DNA of 64,000 bases from Acephala macrosclerotiorum (lineage: Eukaryota; Ascomycota; Leotiomycetes; Helotiales; Mollisiaceae): positions 25,651 to 89,650 of the forward strand of contig MU119435.1 in NCBI GenBank assembly GCA_014904845.1. Reading direction: 5' to 3'. Numbering within the stretch: the stretch's first letter is position 1; each line of letters opens with the position of its first letter. Positions 11,175 through 21,881 of this stretch are shown piece after piece. The notes beneath the pieces were generated by a model. It was given only the letters and a program-made list of their open reading frames with translations, was not told where the DNA came from and did not search any database. The position numbers and the translations under genes are program-made.

Positions 11175-11427
11175 ATAGAGGAAAGGATGATAGAATGTGA
11201 GCGTTTGTGTATATAGGATGGTAGATATGTACAGTATATATGATGATGGCAGGGCACAGGCGTCTGCCTAGGCACGACTAGAACTTATTTGCGATATAAA
11301 CAGGTAAATTAACGAACACAGTGATCGTAAGAACACCGAACACCTTTTATATAGTTATGTACAATATATATGACAACGAAATCCCAGATGTACATGAAAA
11401 TAATATCTCTCTATAGCGAGGAAAAAT

Positions 11428-13214
11428 CTACTCCATAGACTTCACATCATCTGCGACCTTGAACTTCGCACCTGTCTTGCTCTTTACTTCCTCGACGCCC
11501 ACACCTGGCGCCAGCTCAGTGAGAGTCAGACCACCCTTTTCTCTATCGACCTCAAACACACACAAATCCGTAATAATCGTTGAGACAACCTTTGCCCCCG
11601 TCAACGGCAATTCACACTCCTCCACGATCTTTGGACTCCCATCCTTCGCCACGTGATCCGTTGCAACTACAATCTTTGTCTGATCCGGATTGCCAACAAG
11701 ATCCATCGCTCCTCCCATGCCCTTAAACACCTTTCCTGGGATCATATAATTCGCTAAGTCGCCGTTCGCAGATACTTGGAGGGCGCCGAGGACAGAGACA
11801 TCGATATGTCCGCCGCGGATCATGGCGAATGATTCTGAGGATGAGAAAGTCGAGCCGCCGGGAACGATGGTAACGGTTTCTTTGCCAGCGTTAATGATAT
11901 CTGCGTCGATCGTTTCTTCTGTTGGGTATGGACCCATGCCTAAGAGGCCATTTTCGCTTTGGATCCAGACCTTGGTTTCTGGATCTAGGAAACTGGGTGC
12001 GAGGGTTGGAATCCCGACTCCGAGATTGACGTAGTATCCATGCTTCAATTCTTTACTTGTCCTTCTCGCAATTCTCTCTCGACGAAGTTGAGACTCGGAT
12101 TTCTTGCCATCACCTTTTCCAGACTCCTCTCTGAGGTAGCGAACCTCAATGACCTTCTCCACTGCAGCAGGAACAATTCGATCAACATAAATTCCGGGAA
12201 TATGCACTTGATCCGGATGAATTGATCCAGTTGGTACGATATTCTCTGCTTCGACGATAGTTATTTTGGCGGCTTTAGCCATGACTTCTCCGAAGGCTCG
12301 AGTAGTGTAGCGGAATTGAGTGTTGCCATCTTCGTCTACTTTGTATGCTCGGAGGATGGCGACGTCGCCTTTGATAGCTTCTTCCATGTTGTAGGTTTTG
12401 CCGTTGAATATTCGTGTTTCGCGTGGTTTGCCAGCTTCGAGGATTGTGGTTTTTCCTGTTGCTTTGTCGATGGGGCCGAGGCGGACGGGGATGTCTCCGG
12501 TTTGGACTAATGTGTCTAGAAAAATGTCAGCGAACTGTAATTACTTTTTGGCATGGAGAGAGAGAGAGACTTACTGACTCCGGTAGGAGTGAAGAATGCT
12601 GGAATTCCCGCTCCACCAGCACGTATCCGTTCAGCAATTGTGCCCTGTGGACACAACTCAATTGCAACCTCTCCGTTTAAGTACTTCTTTTCAAGAGACT
12701 TATTTGCCCCCAAGAAACTCAAGATCAGTCTCTCGATTTGTCCCGAGGCAACGAGGGGAGAAAGCCCTCCTCCACCTGCAGCACCGGCATTATTCGATAC
12801 AGCAGTGAGGTTGTTGAGGCCATCTTTTCCTCTTCGCTCAATTGCTGCGATAATAGTTTCTACCCGAAAGTTCAACAATTAGCCAATTGCCCCCAACTCA
12901 AAAAGATGAGAGAAGTGGAAAGGAAACATACCAGCAGTACCACACAGTCCAAATCCAGCACTCAAAATCACTGACCCGCTCTTCAAATCTTTAACAGCTT
13001 CATCAGCATTCTTAAACACCTTGCTCTGTCCCCTCACAATCTTGGGCGCTGGATCGCGTTTCGCGCCAACATTGGCCCTTTGTGTTTCGAATAGTACGCA
13101 TGTTGTGTGTAATTGCCGTGCTCGTGGGATGAATGGGTGGGAGTGGGGTACTGAGAGAGCACCCCGCCGTGAGGTTGCTGCTATGCAGGCTGAGGATATT
13201 CTTCTTGTTGCCAT
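11428..13214 (-). CDS. Succinyl-CoA:3-ketoacid CoA transferase (SCOT), mitochondrial
   Basis: SCOT moves CoA from succinyl-CoA to acetoacetate in the mitochondrial matrix; fungal relatives may act on other short-chain acids. Three exons (12932-13214, 12575-12859, 11428-12515) give 551 residues, close to the usual length. The first 40 residues are Arg/Ser/Ala-rich (MATRRISSACIAATSRR), a mitochondrial presequence. The alpha domain shows GFGLCGTAET and NNAGAAGGGGLSPL; the beta domain shows GYYVNLGVGIPTLAP and SENGLLGMGPYP, whose Glu is the CoA-thioester-forming residue, then GGSTFSSSESFAMIRGGHID and GKVFKGMGGAMDLV. All catalytic landmarks are present. It shares a 414-bp divergent promoter with a dicarboxylate carrier, which fits joint control of mitochondrial organic-acid flux. 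Confidence 0.93.
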
Positions 13215-13628
13215 TGTGAGGGATTGAGTAGAAATTCGGGGAATAGGAGAAGAGAAGGATGAGAAGTGTGAGAATAAATTGAATGGTCGATGACGCCGTG
13301 TCAGAAATGCGAAGTCCGAAAACCATTCTGCCGACCTGGTCTAGGCGGTGGGAACGATGAGCGGGAATTTTTTTGCATCCGATGATGACAATTGCCGAGG
13401 AACAGGCTGGGATTTTGGATGACCGGCTTATTCTTTACGCGCCATTTTTCACGTGAGATCTTATTCTGCTTGCGTCACAGGGCGAGCACGGCGGTGATAC
13501 TTTTGATGCCGAGTAGTGGACTTAATGTTTGAGATGTATTTTTGGGAGGATATATCCTGACTTGTGGCTTGGCTTGGAAATCTTGGAGATGGGTTGAGAC
13601 TGTTGATATAACATACACGTGATCCGGA
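13215..13628. promoter_or_regulatory. Divergent promoter between SCOT and the mitochondrial carrier
   Basis: 414 bp separate the two start codons (13214 minus, 13629 plus). Both products are mitochondrial, so co-regulation through this region is plausible. No specific operator was identified. Confidence 0.5.
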
Positions 13629-14923
13629 ATGGGGAAAGCGCAGCAACCTTTTTGGCTTGGGTGAGTGAGAGATCTTGAATTGCGGGAAGACGTGCTGAAT
13701 CCTAGGAAGTGGTGCATCTGCCTCGATGGCGGCTTGTTTTAGTAAGTCTTCGTTGTGTTGGGAGTTACTTCTACTGACTTTGGAGCAGCACATCCTCTAG
13801 ATCGCACAAAATAGTAAGTTTCTGACGAACGAGCATGAGAGGCCGTGATGGATGATTGAAAGTTGTATGCAAGTCCTTGCTTCGAAACAACCGATGTTAA
13901 AGGCAATGCACACATTTGCTGTTCGAGATGGTATGTCGAGTAGCTGATGTGAGCTGATAACGACTGATGTGTTGAAGGTATCCCCTCGCTCTGGTCTGGT
14001 CTCTCCGCATCCATCCTTCGACAGACGACATACTCTACAGCACGATTCGCCCTGTACGATGTCCTTGCCCGACAGATGCAAAATAGAACAGGTGGGAAGC
14101 TTTCGGCAAGCGAGACCATTGTTTGTGCTGGAGTGGCTGGAGGTCTGGCAGGAATGATTGGGAACCCGACAGAGGTGGGTAACCCGAGTTTGGAGTCGAG
14201 CCATAACTGATATTGGGAGGTTGTCTTGGTTCGGATGTGCTCAGATGGGGTGAAGGATGCCCAACAAAGGTATCGATATCCAAATGCTCTCGCTGGCTTG
14301 GTGAAGATTGGCAAAGAAGAGGGTCTGGACGCCTTCACCAAAGGATTGGGACCGAACATCGTGAGGAGCATTTTGATGAGTAGGTATTGTTCCGAACATT
14401 GGTGTTTGTATCGCTGACATCTTTAGATGTGTCGCAGATAGCTGTGTAGGTCTGGAGATCTGCATGGTGACGGCGTACTGACCCGTAACTAGCTATTCCT
14501 CGGCGAAGCACCAACTCTTGTCGAACAATATCGCCAAGCTCTCGGATGGAGTTCCAGTACATATTGCGGCCTCATTGATTGCTGGGACAATCGCCACAAC
14601 TGTTTGCGCACCAGCAGATGTGTTGAAGAGTAGATTGCAGAACGCCGCCTCGGCCAAGGGGGAGACTCTGGTACGTAGAACATGATGGGAGAGGACAATT
14701 AGCTGATTCGGATAGGGACTCGTGAAAATTGTGGTGAATTCGATGAAGAATGAGGGACTAGGATTCTTGATGAAAGGATGGACGCCAGCCTGGCTTCGAC
14801 TCGCGTAGGTTGAGATCCCTCTTAGAGCTCGCAGAAACTGACGAGAACAGTCCGAACACCGTGCTCACGTTCATCTTCATGGAACAATTGCAACGACTTT
14901 TCGCAGCGAAGAGTACACTATGA
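13629..14923 (+). CDS. Mitochondrial dicarboxylate carrier, oxoglutarate/malate (SLC25A11) type
   Basis: Ten short exons give 290 residues: 13629-13660, 13710-13741, 13789-13813, 13863-13930, 13978-14174, 14220-14379, 14427-14445, 14493-14670, 14716-14804 and 14851-14923. The nine introns are 45-49 nt. The three carrier repeats are visible: PFWLGGASASMAACFTHPLD, GNPTEVVLVRM with RYRYPNALAGLVKI, and CAPADVLKSRLQ, ending LTFIFMEQLQRL. The PTEVVLVRM and LTFIFMEQ blocks point to the 2-oxoglutarate/malate carrier of the inner membrane rather than Dic1. Oddity: after the first P-x-D-x-x-K motif the usual K-V-R-[LM]-Q reads K-Y-C-M-Q, because of how exon 3 joins exon 4; this is either a divergent carrier or a mispredicted junction. 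A long open frame on the opposite strand is a shadow. Confidence 0.85.
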
Positions 14924-15766
14924 AATCTCAACATGAGGGAAAGACAAGAATAGAAATTAGATGATGTCGGGCAGCGAGTGAGTGTCTAAGATGGGGGAGG
15001 GATGTTTGTCTGTCTCTCTTCAAGCTCCGGTTGAGCAAACCATTGCTATGGCGTTTGGGTGATCGATCAAGGCATTCTCTGGATTTGCAAGTATATCGAG
15101 ACATGAATGAAAAGAAGTGTCGCATACGTAACGAAGATAACTTTCTCATCTGGCAGCTTCGTATGAATTTGGACCGCAGCTGAGGTCTGGCACTCCCGAG
15201 TTGCACTGATACTTTGAAATCAACTAAAGTAATTGCGAACATGAGAATGAGAATAAATAGTCCCAATCCGGTAGAAGAACGTGCAACGGATCCAAGAGTG
15301 TGTACTACCTACAGGGCCTTTTAATTGTCAAAACGTCGCCACCCAGATTACCCAATTACAGACCAAAAAAGAAGATCTGGACAGGTGATTGGGCAGACCA
15401 CTCGGAATTTCGACAGAATTTGGACGTATTTTCTCTCGCTTAGCAATTAAAAGGCCCTGTAGGTAGTAGGCTTATGGTTTGATGATGAGTGAGATCGAAA
15501 GGTTTTTGAAAAAGATGCCTGTGCCACATGTCAAGCCACTAATAAGCGGGGTGCATCACGTGGTAATCGCCAACCTCATCAGTTCCGACGCACCACACTT
15601 CTCTCTCTTTCGTGTTCATCCAGCCCGACTTCCCATCACTGTCTCCTGATACAATGATCTCGAATATTTCTTATGCTTCTTCCATCATCCCTGGGACATT
15701 CAACTAAACATCCTTCTTGGCCGCCATGGGAGTATCTTCGAAACGTGTCTCGAGCTCGACATTGAC
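14924..15766. other. Intergenic, 0.8 kb, hosting a MITE
   Basis: No gene recognised. A 112-codon minus-strand frame at 14928-15266 begins with a hydrophobic stretch but has no motif and is not called. The MITE at 15303-15468 occupies the middle; the rest is the promoter of the zinc-cluster regulator. Confidence 0.45.
15303..15468. mobile_element. Mariner-type MITE with 25-bp perfect terminal inverted repeats
   Basis: Positions 15303-15327 and 15444-15468 are exact reverse complements (outer sequence TACTACCTACAGGGCC..). The outermost TA on each side can be read as the duplicated TA target site of Tc1/mariner elements, leaving a 162-bp element with 23-bp inverted repeats. The 116-bp interior has no coding capacity, so this is a non-autonomous element. 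The perfect arms suggest recent insertion and escape from RIP. Confidence 0.8.
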
Positions 15767-18445
15767 ATGGAAGACCGGTCTCCATCCAGCTCCAATACGG
15801 CGGAGAAGGGCGAACAGAAGCAAGCTGCTTGTTTGAACTGCAGGAAAAGCAAGACTCGTTGCCTGAGAAACCCTGGCGATGTGAAATGCAAGAAATGCTC
15901 TCAGTCTCAGGCCGAGTGTGTAATTCCGGATTACCGCGTCGGAAGAAAGAAAGGCATCAAGAAGTGTGTCACTCAATGTCCCAGAAATTCTGGGGGCAAT
16001 ACTGAAGGAATAAAAATTGACCAGAAAGCAGTAAACGTGATGGCCTGGAGAAAGCCGTATACCGCATCGAGCAGGCTATTAAGAAGTCCCGAACGCAGAG
16101 TACCCAGTCTGAGGAGGACAGGAATGCGTTTCACTTGCAGAACCTGCTGAATGAGGCCCAAAGTTTACTGCCCCAGAAATCGAGTTCCGGCGGCGAAATG
16201 CAGGCTTCCAGGAGTGGACTACAACTGGCGCAGCAACAACAGCTTCCACATGGAAACGGACAGCTGGCAAGTCTCACTTTCTCAGAGCAATTTGCCATGT
16301 TCTCCACTTTCTTGAGCCTTGAGATATGTTCTTACTTATCTCGACTGTCCTGCTACCCCTGAGGCTTCCTCAAGCGTTCGAAAGAAGTAAACTGACTCCG
16401 AGATTGTGGGAAATAGGTCCCCGAAACTGCCCGAGACGGTTCGGCAGAAGAGCAATTTGCCGTCGACGATGCCGAGAACCCCCTACAGCTTCTAGCAAGA
16501 GCATCGGATCTCTCAGCTCCGACAGCTCAAGCTTCTTATGCTATGACCAATATTGTCAGGCAACATCGTACATCACGTGCTGCCAGCGATGTTGAACTCC
16601 AAAATTTCTTTGGTCCATTTCGCCCAAGTCTTGATGTCGGTCCAGAAATTGATCCCGTTGACATGGGACTCGTCACCGAAGAGGAAGCAGCTGCTCTATT
16701 TGCGTAGTAAGAATGATCTCATCCATCTCCTCAGTCCTCAATCTCCCAGTCTCGCGAGGATTTTCCCAGCCGACTTTGTCTGAGCAAGCGTGACCGTTAG
16801 CCAAGATCATGATGCCCAATGCATCTAGTATCTAAGCTTAGCAAAGCCTACTAAATTGTCCTGTCAAGACTGGGAGATTGAGAACACTGCTTCTCCTTCG
16901 GCTTACAAAGCTAATTAAAGCAGCTTTTATGAGAATCTGTCTCACACTCGATGGGGTCTTGATTTGCTGTTGCATACCCCTGAATTCGTCCGAAAGCAGT
17001 CTTGCTTTCTGTTTACGTCGATAATGGCTGCATCTGCCCGTTTCATTCCAACAGCAGCAGCCCTCTCAAAAAGACTTTCGACGCACTGCAAACACCTCGC
17101 CCAATCTCTCATGATCAACAGACATCGATCTCCAGAAATTGTGTTAGGTTTCATGGTCAATATTCCATGGATGGCTCCTGGGAGACACTGGTCAGACGAT
17201 GGAACTTGCTCTTACATGGGAGCCGCTCTGACGATAGCCATCGACATCTCCCTCAACAAACTGATTGTCCCATCTCCGAGTTCTTCTCTTGCTGGCATTC
17301 ATGAACGCCGTCCGCCATCAGATTATATCACAGCAAGGAAAGCACTGGATCTGGACGGATTTCACGATGTAGATCCGATGTCTGATTTCGGTAGACGATT
17401 GCTGCGACGGAGAGAGAGGATCTGGCTGGCATTGTTCGTGCTCGACAGAGGCGTCTGTCTGGCGAGAGGCAGAGGGTTCACTGTCCCTTTGACCCCGATC
17501 ATTGAGCACTGTGACAATTGGCACCAGTCTGACATTGCCGACATTTGGGATGGCTCTATGGTATCCTCAGCCATGCTGAGACGAGACCTTGAAACCCTGA
17601 TATCAGATGTCAAGAAAACCTGCGATGGCAATGGGCCTCGTGTAATGAATGGACATGGCATAGCTCAGTCAATTCAGCATATGATCGATGGCTTTTTCAC
17701 AAATTGGTACTCGACGTGGGCATTTGCAACTGGCGGCATGAAAGACAATTCGATTCCTCCCTACGTTGAGATCCTGGTCACTCATGGACGACTTTCTATT
17801 TACAGCAGTGTGATCAACCATCCGACTGCATCCGTCGAGGTCAAAAGGTTCTTTCGAGCTGCGGGCCTTTCATCAGCACTTAACGTGATGCGCGCCGCAG
17901 TACAGGGTGAAAATCGACTGAAGTCTATGCCGAACAATACTGCGATTATGATCTCGTTCGCCGCCTGTTTCGCCTTCTATCTCAGCACAATGGGCTCGAC
18001 TGGAAACATGAGTCTAGCGCCTGCCATCCGAAGACTGATCGAAGAATGCGCTGGCGTGCTGGAGAGAATTGGTTCTAATCCGTCTCATCGACATGGAACT
18101 TCCGCATTGTATGGAAGGCATCTTCGAGAAGTGGTGGGCACTTCGCCGAGCAGATCAGATGCTTCCAGCCAGCGAGGAGCAAGACAGACCCAGACACCCT
18201 TCCCGCCGCATCACAGCGTTTCTATCCAACCTCAAATGCAGACATATCAAGGTCCAGCAAGTTTTGCGCCCATGCAGATGTCGGAACTTCTGCAGTTCTC
18301 AGCGATGTCAGACGATCAGATCAATGAAGCGATCAACAATGCTGGCGAAGAGCTGGAAATGTATCTTCCAAGTTTCCAGATGGATGACAAAACAGGTCTT
18401 GACTGGCTGGATTGGTTCAATATGGATGTCAACATGAACGGTTGA
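15767..18445 (+). CDS. Zn2Cys6 transcription factor
   Basis: The N-terminus carries a full zinc cluster at about residues 22-51: CX2CX6CX8CX2CX6C (CLNCRKSKTRC...CKKC...C), a nuclear DNA-binding module. Next come a GRKKGIK basic patch, a LEKAVYRIEQAI coiled coil, a Gln-rich linker, the DDAENPLQLLARASDL block and a fungal-specific activator domain (HTRWGLDLLLHTPEFVRK, FLFTSIMAASA). Exons: 15767-15963, 16029 to about 16327, about 16437 to 16706, and 16921-18445. The second junction is uncertain: no standard donor/acceptor pair joins the frames neatly, and a T..AC join (16328-16436 removed) is my best reading. The third intron (about 214 nt) is four times the local norm. The C-terminus is acidic/aromatic (LDWLDWFNMDV), like an activation tail. 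Its target genes are unknown. Confidence 0.82.
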
Positions 18446-19266
18446 GGTGGACTGGAGCTTCCCTTATCAGCCTTGCAAACTTCCTTCCTCAGCCTCGCGG
18501 ATTCCCTGTCGTTGAGTCGCGATGTGCAACAAATATCTCCCAATGTTCCAAATCCTTTTGGTACATCTCCAAACTTCGTTGCGTAGAGAGGCGGCCAACA
18601 GATGGTCCAAGGGACATTCTCTCCTTCCGGACCGGGGCGGCAGCGGCAGTGGGCCCTGCGATGTGCAACAAACTGTCTACAATGTCCGACTTTGTCTTCG
18701 AAGTAGCGGAGTGCTACAAGCAGAAACTCAAAGCCCCAAACTTCCTTAATTTTAGTCTTCTTTGTTGCATATCGTGAGGGCCGCAGTAAAAGAACGACCG
18801 GCGGCACTGCAGGAGCATGTCGCAGACTTTCTGCTCGTCCTCCGGCAGGTAGTCCCCGTGGTCGTCCTTCCACTGCCGCCCCTTACGATATGCAACAAAG
18901 ACTAGAATATACAGGATCGTTCCGAGGATTGGAAGATTTGCGCTGAGCTACGATGTTTTTCTGTTTTCGCCAGGAGGAAGATGTTCGATGCAGTAGCACA
19001 TGTTTACATTCATCACTAATCCGACACCCTTGCTATTTGCGGGGAACCTTACATGCTGGCAGCGAAAATCTTCGGGGTCTTGGGAATACTGGCAGTAACA
19101 TGCAATCACTTCGGGGCTATCTAAACAGCTGGGACATGGGTATATAACTTGTTCCTGGAGAGTGATGAGGGGATGTGGAAAGCCCCACAGGATGAATCTA
19201 GATTTGAGTCGTGTCTTCTGCACCCCATGACAGCGACAGTTACTGCCAATGCTGGTTGTCTAGAAT
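18446..19266. other. Intergenic, 0.8 kb, largely repeat-derived
   Basis: No gene supported. The left 460 bp hold a GC-rich foldback and related motif copies (separate entry). The remainder is the presumed promoter of the decayed GH30 gene. Confidence 0.45.
18520..18906. repeat. Foldback repeat cluster built on a TGTTGCAYATCG motif
   Basis: An imperfect inverted repeat with arms of about 45 bp spans roughly 18752-18906. Both arms read TAGTCTT(CTT)TGTTGCA and then ATCGT-AGGG-CGCAGT-AAG-ACGACC, and the left arm has several G-to-A differences of RIP type. The interior is GC-rich. Two partial copies of the motif (TGTTGCACATCG, minus strand) lie at 18520-18531 and 18659-18670, each followed by a different GC-rich segment. 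The same 12-mer recurs at 20932-20943 and 36079-36090. It is probably a degraded non-autonomous element family. Confidence 0.55.
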
Positions 19267-20758
19267 TTGGAAATGCTGCTATCATGTGCAGCTTTAGCTG
19301 CTGCCATTCGAATGGCAGTAGCTCTACTAGATCTGTCTTCAAGGCAGTCTCGCACCACCATCACGGTCGATGTTAGCAAGAAATACCAAACTATGGATGG
19401 GTTTGGCTTCTCGGAGGCGTTTCAAAGGGCAAATGTGATTGTCGAACTTCCAGAGAAGCAGCAAAAAGAAGTGCTCGACATCATGTTCAATGCAACATCT
19501 GGGGCAGGAATGACCCTCCTACGGATCGGCATTGGTTCATCGCCCGACTCGAGCAGCGACCACATGAATACCATCAAGCCCAAGAATTCAGGATCACCTA
19601 CCGCAAAGCTGAATCACGTCTGGGATGGGATAGATAGTGGGCAATTGTTCGTCGCAGCGGAAGCCTATGCTCGTAGTGTGCAGACGTTCTATGCAGATGC
19701 TTGGAGCGCACCAAGAATCGTGAAGATAAATGGCAATGAGAACAATGGCGGATCATTGTGTGGTGTCAGTGGAGCCAAGTACTCATGTGGTAATTAAAAA
19801 CAAGCTTATGCCGATTATTTGGTGCAATATATCAAGTATTACAAAGAAGCTGGAATCGATCTCACTTATGTCGGTTTCCTCAATAAGCCAGAATACAGAC
19901 AAGTCAGATACTGCCCACCAAGCGCTCTTTCCGACAATGGAACAGTGCAAGCTACGCAGGCATTCTCTTATTTGGCACCCAAGCAGCCGACTTCATCAAA
20001 ATCCTGTCCCCCACAATCAAAGCCGCAAACCTTAGCACCGGCATCGCATGCTGCGACAGCGAAGGCTGGTCAAATCAACGATCAATGACGTCTCAAATTA
20101 AATCCGCAGGAGTCGAATCTCTCCTCTCAATTATCGCTTCTCATTCATACACCAGTTCTCCAGGCTCGCCCATTAGCACCAGCAAACGAGTCTGGCAAAC
20201 CGAGAATGTGGATCTTCAAGGTGCGTGGCAGCCTGCTTGGTACGCTAGTGGTGGGGCAGGAGAAGGCATGCATTGGACGAGCTTGATTCATACAGCGGTC
20301 GTAAATACAAATTGCAGCGCGTATTTGTATTGGGTTGGTGTTCAGGGTGGCAGCACGAATTCCAAGATGGTGAGTTGATGGACCATCCTACACTGTCAGC
20401 AAGAGAGTCTGGGCATTTGCTCAGTGGTCCGAGAGGAGCGACGCCGGGCAGTGTGAGAGTTGGTGCCTCTGATGGAGGAAGTGGGCTACAGACTAGTGCA
20501 TATTTGAGGGAAGATGGGAGTGTTGCTATACTGATCATCAATACTGGGACTAGCGCTGCGAGTATGAATATCGGTGGCTTCACGGTAACGAGTGTGAAAG
20601 CGTATGTTGCGGATAATACGCATGACTATGATGCGACGGATGCTACGGTCTCGGCTAGGGCCGTGACTGGGAGTGTGCCGGGACGATTGATGGTGACGTT
20701 GTGTTGGAGAAGTAATCGAAGATTCGTTGTTCGACGCTTGTTCCCCTGTTTCACATAA
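19267..20758 (+). pseudogene. Decayed GH30 family glycosidase (secreted endo-beta-xylanase/glucanase-like)
   Basis: GH30 enzymes are secreted retaining beta-glycosidases acting on xylan or related polymers. Similarity is clear along the whole length: a signal-like start, VDVSKKYQTMDGFGFSEAFQ, GIGSSPDSSSDHMN, DAWSAP, NGNENNGG, YADYLVQYIKYYKEAGIDL, then SAGVESLLSIIASHSYTS, VWQTENVDLQGAW, and a beta-sandwich tail GSVRVGAS...INTGTSAASMNIGGF. It cannot be functional as written. There is a TAA at 19795-19797 where relatives have Trp; the acid/base Glu of the N-E-P motif is Lys (codon 19885-19887); the frame shifts between about 19890 and 19940, and again near 20378-20440. The nucleophile Glu (TEN) is retained. 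The Glu-to-Lys change and the Trp-to-stop change are G-to-A transitions next to T, as RIP produces. Confidence 0.8.
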
Positions 20759-21881
20759 CGTTTTAAGGGTATTTAGATCGATGGCCTTTAGGTTAAGATG
20801 CTTCGCATAGCATCGAGGAGTCTCCGATCCGAAATGCTGCCCCCGCCTTTTGACGCTGTCTTCTTTCTTAACATCCTCGAGGTGGAAAGAAAGCCGACCA
20901 ATGCCACTCATGTTAGCGCTTGATTATTATCTGTTGCATATCGACCGGACCTCCCCAAGAGCGCCGGATCCTTTGTTGTCGGACATGAGCACGATGTCCG
21001 CATTGCAATACGAACACCATTCTACTACGAAGTCAAGAAATCCGGGGCTTCCAGAGGACAAAAAAATCTACAGCCATTGCGTCCGGGTTGCCATCCACAA
21101 GCTACAAATACTCCGTCTCCAAAAGCTGTCATTATGGTGTCTCACGTGACGTGTGTCGAGTCTCGCCCCAGACTGGTTTCAGCTGTGGCAATCTCGAAGG
21201 AGAGCAGAGGACCACATCAGAAGGTTGAGATAGCTGCAGTTATGATGCTTGAGCGATTATACCTTTCAGGTTTTAAATTGCTTGGCATTGTGCTAGAATC
21301 GGAATTGGACAACGTCACAGCTCAAAGTAGTTAAAACGTTTTGGCAGATTTGGACAAGACTTCCCTCGTCTGAGTCTTATTTTGGCAACTTACGTCTTTA
21401 GATCTCCGATAAGGCCCAGCCTCTTCGTCCCATGTGGGGTGTAGCCCTTTAAAGGTTTCGAGAAAACTTCTTAAGTTCCTCATAACCCTCGCAGACGCTC
21501 AAGGCAACCACATCGAGATCTAGCATGCATATATCAAGCAGCCCTCCTCAAATGCGGGCCTATCTCAGATCAAAGACTGAGGAGTGTCTCGCAGTAAACG
21601 AATCGGCATATTCCTCAACGTCGATGTTTAATCAAACCTCGAAACACGATAACTTGGTCTTGTCATTCCAATTCACTTGAGTCGAATTATGTTTCTTCTG
21701 TCTCGTGACCGACACCCCGAAACTTCAAGCTAGAGGACACGACTTAAGTCGTGATTGCAGCCAAGCTTGAGATAATATCTATAGTGAAACTACGGGATGC
21801 GGAAGAATTCATCATGTGCTGATTCCCTTTCGTTTGAGATGACTTCTTTCCTTCCTTCCTACCCTGATCTAACTTCATCGC
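20759..21881. other. Intergenic, 1.1 kb
   Basis: No supported gene or RNA. It carries a copy of the TGTTGCATATCG motif at 20932-20943 inside a short GC-richer stretch. Short plus-strand frames here have no motif. Confidence 0.4.

Noticed and set aside
13739..14371. 210-codon minus-strand open frame
   Set aside because: It lies antisense to several exons of the mitochondrial carrier, whose motifs and splice sites are convincing.
14928..15266. 112-codon minus-strand frame starting with a hydrophobic segment
   Set aside because: The hydrophobic start is followed by low-complexity basic sequence without any family feature; likely chance.
18316..18873. 185-codon minus-strand frame
   Set aside because: It runs through the foldback repeats and antisense to the end of the zinc-cluster gene; the Cys/Arg-rich translation reflects GC-rich repeat sequence.
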